Source of the DNA: Mactromeris polynyma
Lineage: Eukaryota > Mollusca > Bivalvia > Venerida > Mactridae
Assembly: GCA_032209605.1 (NCBI GenBank)
Contig: JASFXZ010000054.1
Coordinates: 1,240,001-1,304,000 of the forward strand
Length of the DNA stretch: 64,000 nucleotides
Direction of reading: 5' to 3'
The notes under the pieces were generated by a model that made no database searches, was not told the DNA's origin, and saw only the letters and a program-made list of their open reading frames with translations. A program made the position numbers and the translations under genes. Positions 58,701-64,000 of the stretch are shown piece after piece. How positions within the stretch are numbered: the stretch's first letter is position 1; each line of letters opens with the position of its first letter.

Positions 58701-61700
58701 ATGTGTGTTCCACTTGTTTGATATGTCTAATTCTGTTTCTTTCTTTTTCTAGCCGCCTTCATCTCGGTGATGGAGAACGTCGTATCGGCGCATGCTAATA
58801 TACCGCTCGCGATCGCGTCATCAGATTGTTTTGCATTTTTATGTGTGTTCCAATTGTTTGATATGTCTAATTCCGTTTCTTTCTTTTTCTAGCCGCCTTC
58901 ATCTCGGTGATGGAGAACGTCGTATTGGCGCATGCTACCTCTCGTGATCGCGTCATCAGATTGTTTTGTATTTTTTGATTTATTTTGCATTTTCATGTGT
59001 TATGTTATGTGTGTTCCATGTGTTTGATATGTCCAATTCTTTTCTACTTTTTTTCAAACTCTGATAGTTAATTTAAGTTTCAGAAATGATAATAGTAGCA
59101 AATTATGTTGATTTTCAATTTCCATTCTGACTAATTCTGCTTTTAAGGAATAAGTTTTAAATTTTTTATTTCAGCTTTTAAAGAAGTTTGAAACTTTTGA
59201 TTACATTTATAGAACAGTTAATTTTAACTTTGTAATAATTACTGACATTGATTGTATATTATGTTTATTTAAGTTTCTGTTCCCTTGCATCCTGAGCAAA
59301 TGATGTGTTTTTTGTGATTTTGTTGTATTTGTTTATTGATTTTGCATTTTCATGTGTGTTCCACTTGTTTGATATGTCTAATTCTGTTTCTTTCTTTTTC
59401 TAGCCGCCTTCATCTCGGTGATGGAGAACGTCGTATCGGCGCATGCTAATATACCGCTCGCGATCGCGTCATCAGATTGTTTTGTATTTGTTGATTGATT
59501 TTGCATTTTTATGTGTGTTCCAATTGTTTGATATGTCTAATTCCGTTTCTTTCTTTTTCTAGCCGCCTTCATCTCGGTGATGGAGAACGTCGTATTGGCG
59601 CATGCTACCTCTCGTGATCGCGTCATCAGATTGTTTTGTATTTTTTGATTTATTTTGCATTTTCATGTGTTATGTTATGTGTGTTCCATGTGTTTGATAT
59701 GTCCAATGCTTTTCTACTTTTTTTCAAACTCTGATAGTTAATTTAAGTTTCAGAAATGATAATAGTAGCAAATTATGTTGATTTTCAATTTCCATTCTGA
59801 CTAATTCTGCTTTTAAGGAATAAGTTTTAAATTTTTTATTTCAGCTTTTAAAGAAGTTTGAAACTTTTGATTACATTTATAGAACAGTTAATTTTAACTT
59901 TGTAATAATTACTGACATTGATTGTATATTATGTTTATTTAAGTTTCTGTTCCCTTGCATCCTGAGCAAATGATGTGTTTTTTGTGATTTTGTTGTATTT
60001 GTTTATTGATTTTGCATTTTCATGTGTGTTCCACTTGTTTGATATGTCTAATTCTGTTTCTTTCTTTTTCTAGCCGCCTTCATCTCGGTGATGGAGAACG
60101 TCGTATTGGCGCATGCTACCGCTCGTGATCGCGTCATCAGATTGTTTTGTATTTTTTGATTTATTTTGCATTTTCATGTGTTATGTGTGTTCCATGTGTT
60201 TGATATGTCCAATGCTTTTCTACTTTTTTTCAAACTCTGATAGTTAATTTAAGTTTCAGAAATGATAATAGTAGCAAATTATGTTGATTTTCAATTTCCA
60301 TTCTGACTAATTCTGCTTTTAAGGAATAAGTTTTAAATTTTTTATTTCAGCTTTTAAAGAAGTTTGAAACTTTCGATTACATTTATAGAACAGTTAATTT
60401 TAACTTTGTAATAATTACTGACATTGATTGTATATTATGTTTATTTAAGTTTCTGTTCCCTTGCATCCTGAGCAAATGATGTGTTTTTTGTGATTTTGTT
60501 GTATTTGTTTATTGATTTTGCATTTTCATGTGTGTTCCACTTGTTTGATATGTCTAATTCTGTTTCTTTCTTTTTCTAGCCGCCTTCATCTCGGTGATGG
60601 AGAACGTCGTATCGGCGCATGCTAATATACCGCTCGCGATCGCGTCATCAGATTGTTTTGTATTTGTTGATTGATTTTGCATTTTTATGTGTGTTCCAAT
60701 TGTTTGATATGTCTAATTCCGTTTCTTTCTTTTTCTAGCCGCCTTCATCTCGGTGATGGAGAACGTCGTATTGGCGCATGCTACCTCTCGTGATCGCGTC
60801 ATCAGATTGTTTTGTATTTTTTGATTTATTTTGCATTTGCATGTGTTATGTTATGTGTGTTCCATGTGTTTGATATGTCCAATGCTTTTCTACTTTTTTT
60901 CAAACTCTGATAGTTAATTTAAGTTTCAGAAATGATAATAGTAGCAAATTATGTTGATTTTCAATTTCCATTCTGACTAATTCTGCTTTTAAGGAATAAG
61001 TTTTAAATTTTTTATTTCAGCTTTTAAAGAAGTTTGAAACTTTTGATTACATTTATAGAACAGTTAATTTTAACTTTGTAATAATTACTGACATTGATTG
61101 TATATTATGTTTATTTAAGTTTCTGTTCCCTTGCATCCTGAGCAAATGATGTGTTTTTTGTGATTTTGTTGTATTTGTTTATTGATTTTGCATTTTCATG
61201 TGTGTTCCACTTGTTTGATATGTCTAATTCTGTTTCTTTCTTTTTCTAGCCGCCTTCATCTCGGTGATGGAGAACGTCGTATTGGCGCATGCTACCGCTC
61301 GTGATCGCGTCATCAGATTGTTTTGTATTTTTTGATTTATTTTGCATTTTCATGTGTTATGTGTGTTCCATGTGTTTGATATGTCCAATGCTTTTCTACT
61401 TTTTTTCAAACTCTGATAGTTAATTTAAGTTTCAGAAATGATAATAGTAGCAAATTATGTTGATTTTCAATTTCCATTCTGACTAATTCTGCTTTTAAGG
61501 AATAAGTTTTAAATTTTTTATTTCAGCTTTTAAAGAAGTTTGAAACTTTCGATTACATTTATAGAACAGTTAATTTTAACTTTGTAATAATTACTGACAT
61601 TGATTGTATATTATGTTTATTTAAGTTTCTGTTCCCTTGCATCCTGAGCAAATGATGTGTTTTTTGTGATTTTGTTGTATTTGTTTATTGATTTTGCATT

Positions 61701-64000
61701 TTCATGTGTGTTCCACTTGTTTGATATGTCTAATTCTGTTTCTTTCTTTTTCTAGCCGCCTTCATCTCGGTGATGGAGAACGTCGTATCGGCGCATGCTA
61801 ATATACCGCTCGCGATCGCGTCATCAGATTGTTTTGCATTTTTATGTGTGTTCCAATTGTTTGATATGTCTAATTCCGTTTCTTTCTTTTTCTAGCCGCC
61901 TTCATCTCGGTGATGGAGAACGTCGTATTGGCGCATGCTACCTCTCGTGATCGCGTCATCAGATTGTTTTGTATTTTTTGATTTATTTTGCATTTTCATG
62001 TGTTATGTTATGTGTGTTCCATGTGTTTGATATGTCCAATTCTTTTCTACTTTTTTTCAAACTCTGATAGTTAATTTAAGTTTCAGAAATGATAATAGTA
62101 GCAAATTATGTTGATTTTCAATTTCCATTCTGACTAATTCTGCTTTTAAGGAATAAGTTTTAAATTTTTTATTTCAGCTTTTAAAGAAGTTTGAAACTTT
62201 TGATTACATTTATAGAACAGTTAATTTTAACTTTGTAATAATTACTGACATTGATTGTATATTATGTTTATTTAAGTTTCTGTTCCCTTGCATCCTGAGC
62301 AAATGATGTTTTTTTTGTGATTTTGTTGTATTTGTTTATTGATTTTGCATTTTCATGTGTGTTCCACTTGTTTGATATGTCTAATTCTGTTTCTTTCTTT
62401 TTCTAGCCGCCTTCATCTCGGTGATGGAGAACGTCGTATCGGCGCATGCTAATATACCGCTCGCGATCGCGTCATCAGATTGTTTTGTATTTGTTGATTG
62501 ATTTTGCATTTTTATGTGTGTTCCAATTGTTTGATATGTCTAATTCCGTTTCTTTCTTTTTCTAGCCGCCTTCATCTCGGTGATGGAGAACGTCGTATCG
62601 GCGCATGCTAATATACCGCTCGCGATCGCGTCATCAGATTGTTTTGTATTTGTTGATTGATTTTGCATTTTTATGTGTGTTCCAATTGTTTGATATGTCT
62701 AATTCCGTTTCTTTCTTTTTCTAGCCGCCTTCATCTCGGTGATGGAGAACGTCGTATTGGCGCATGCTACCTCTCGTGATCGCGTCATCAGATTGTTTTG
62801 TATTTTTTGATTTATTTTGCATTTTCATGTGTTATGTTATGTGTGTTCCATGTGTTTGATATGTCCAATGCTTTTCTACTTTTTTTCAAACTCTGATAGT
62901 TAATTTAAGTTTCAGAAATGATAATAGTAGCAAATTATGTTGATTTTCAATTTCCATTCTGACTAATTCTGCTTTTAAGGAATAAGTTTTAAATTTTTTA
63001 TTTCAGCTTTTAAAGAAGTTTGAAACTTTTGATTACATTTATAGAACAGTTAATTTTAACTTTGTAATAATTACTGACATTGATTGTATATTATGTTTAT
63101 TTAAGTTTCTGTTCCCTTGCATCCTGAGCAAATGATGTGTTTTTTGTGATTTTGTTGTATTTGTTTATTGATTTTGCATTTTCATGAGTGTTCCACTTGT
63201 TTGATATGTCTAATTCTGTTTCTTTCTTTTTCTAGCCGCCTTCATCTCGGTGATGGAGAACGTCGTATTGGCGCATGCTACCGCTCGTGATCGCGTCATC
63301 AGATTGTTTTGTATTTTTTGATTTATTTTGCATTTTCATGTGTTATGTGTGTTCCATGTGTTTGATATGTCCAATGCTTTTCTACTTTTTTTCAAACTCT
63401 GATAGTTAATTTAAGTTTCAGAAATGATAATAGTAGCAAATTATGTTGATTTTCAATTTCCATTCTGACTAATTCTGCTTTTAAGGAATAAGTTTTAAAT
63501 TTTTTATTTCAGCTTTTAAAGAAGTTTGAAACTTTCGATTACATTTATAGAACAGTTAATTTTAACTTTGTAATAATTACTGACATTGATTGTATATTAT
63601 GTTTATTTAAGTTTCTGTTCCCTTGCATCCTGAGCAAATGATGTGTTTTTTGTGATTTTGTTGTATTTGTTTATTGATTTTGCATTTTCATGTGTGTTCC
63701 ACTTGTTTGATATGTCTAATTCTGTTTCTTTCTTTTTCTAGCCGCCTTCATCTCGGTGATGGAGAACGTCGTATCGGCGCATGCTAATATACCGCTCGCG
63801 ATCGCGTCATCAGATTGTTTTGTATTTGTTGATTGATTTTGCATTTTTATGTGTGTTCCAATTGTTTGATATGTCTAATTCCGTTTCTTTCTTTTTCTAG
63901 CCGCCTTCATCTCGGTGATGGAGAACGTCGTATTGGCGCATGCTACCTCTCGTGATCGCGTCATCAGATTGTTTTGTATTTTTTGATTTATTTTGCATTT
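49769..64000 (+). repeat. higher-order array of CpG-dense cassettes (A, B and A' units)
   Basis: The array starts mid-core at 49769 and runs off the window. Full cores start with CCGCCTTCATCTCGGTGATG at 50238, 50742, 50901, 51412, 51918, 52077, 52588, 53094, 53253, 53764, 54270, 54410, 54921, 55080, 55591, 56097, 56256, 56767, 57273, 57413, 57924, 58083, 58242, 58753, 58893, 59404, 59563, 60074, 60580, 60739, 61250, 61756, 61896, 62407, 62566, 62725, 63236, 63742 and 63901. Spacings are 506 (A), 159 or 140 (B) and 511 (A'). The basic trimer A-B-A' is 1176 bp, with expanded versions. Long units contain an internal block of about 350 bp flanked by duplicated spacer (TTTTGCATTTTCATGTG, TTTGATATGTC). 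Confidence 0.95.
50238..50308 (+). repeat. representative 71-bp GC-rich core of the array (A type)
   Basis: The core has nine CpGs in 71 bp, against almost none in the spacer. It is preceded by TTTCTTTCTTTTTCTAG, a strong 3' splice-site-like tract, and followed by TTTTGTATTT. Variants: B has TATCGG, an AATATA insertion after GCATGCT and the palindrome CGCGATCGCG; A' has CCTCTCG for CCGCTCG. No tRNA boxes, snoRNA boxes or ribozyme core were found. Confidence 0.8.

Noticed and set aside
50238..64000. Hammerhead ribozyme (retrozyme) on the minus strand of the cassette cores
   Set aside because: The minus strand has CTGATGA followed by a possible short stem II (CGC...GCG), but the required GAAA and the cleavage-site triplet with stem III are absent at the expected place.

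Overview
The window looks like intergenic or intronic nuclear DNA from an animal, most likely a bivalve or another marine mollusc. It is AT-rich. It holds a tyrosine-recombinase (DIRS-type) retroelement, a pogo/Tigger-like DNA transposon, a large DNA transposon with an XPG-like nuclease signature, and dispersed elements with (GTCG)n runs and AGGTCAAGGTCA-type blocks of a kind I associate with bivalves. No conventional multi-exon host gene can be read with confidence. The only long open frames that are not repeat artefacts belong to mobile elements. The taxonomic call is inference.

Layout. 1-8.7 kb: non-coding sequence with small tandem repeats, one composite dispersed element (about 3.7-5.5 kb, carrying five 156-bp repeats) and a CAAT-rich minisatellite (6.06-7.74 kb). 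8.7-14.35 kb: a nested pair. A short non-autonomous inverted-repeat element has been split by a DIRS-like retrotransposon (9002-13940, minus strand) with open gag and RT/RNase H frames, a frameshifted tyrosine recombinase, inverted terminal repeats and an internal complementary region that copies the circle junction. 14.9-39.9 kb: about 260 copies of a 66-bp satellite in higher-order blocks. The satellite is split at 24950-32767 by a 7.8-kb DNA transposon with about 570-bp terminal inverted repeats, a TCT target duplication and one uninterrupted 1629-residue frame. 40-43.3 kb: a second copy of a dispersed repeat and three minisatellites. 43.9-46.7 kb: a decayed pogo/Tigger-like transposon with an intron, a DD30D catalytic triad, two in-frame stops, a frameshift and a C-terminal PCNA-box-like motif. 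47.8-49.2 kb: a pogo-like MITE and a 54-bp minisatellite. 49.77-64 kb, running off the end: a higher-order array built from about 40 copies of a CpG-dense core of about 71 bp set in AT-rich spacer, each core preceded by a strong 3' splice-site-like tract.

The most unusual parts are three. The exon-like CpG-dense cassette array at the right end may be a bank of duplicated terminal exons fed by a small open exon at about 49.56 kb. The 66-bp satellite has exact higher-order multiples and carries deamination footprints at its single CpG. The transposon inside it has inverted repeats carrying YY1-like sites and a possible spliced leader. Long repeat-derived open frames in the satellites are explained by repeat periods divisible by three and are not annotated as genes.
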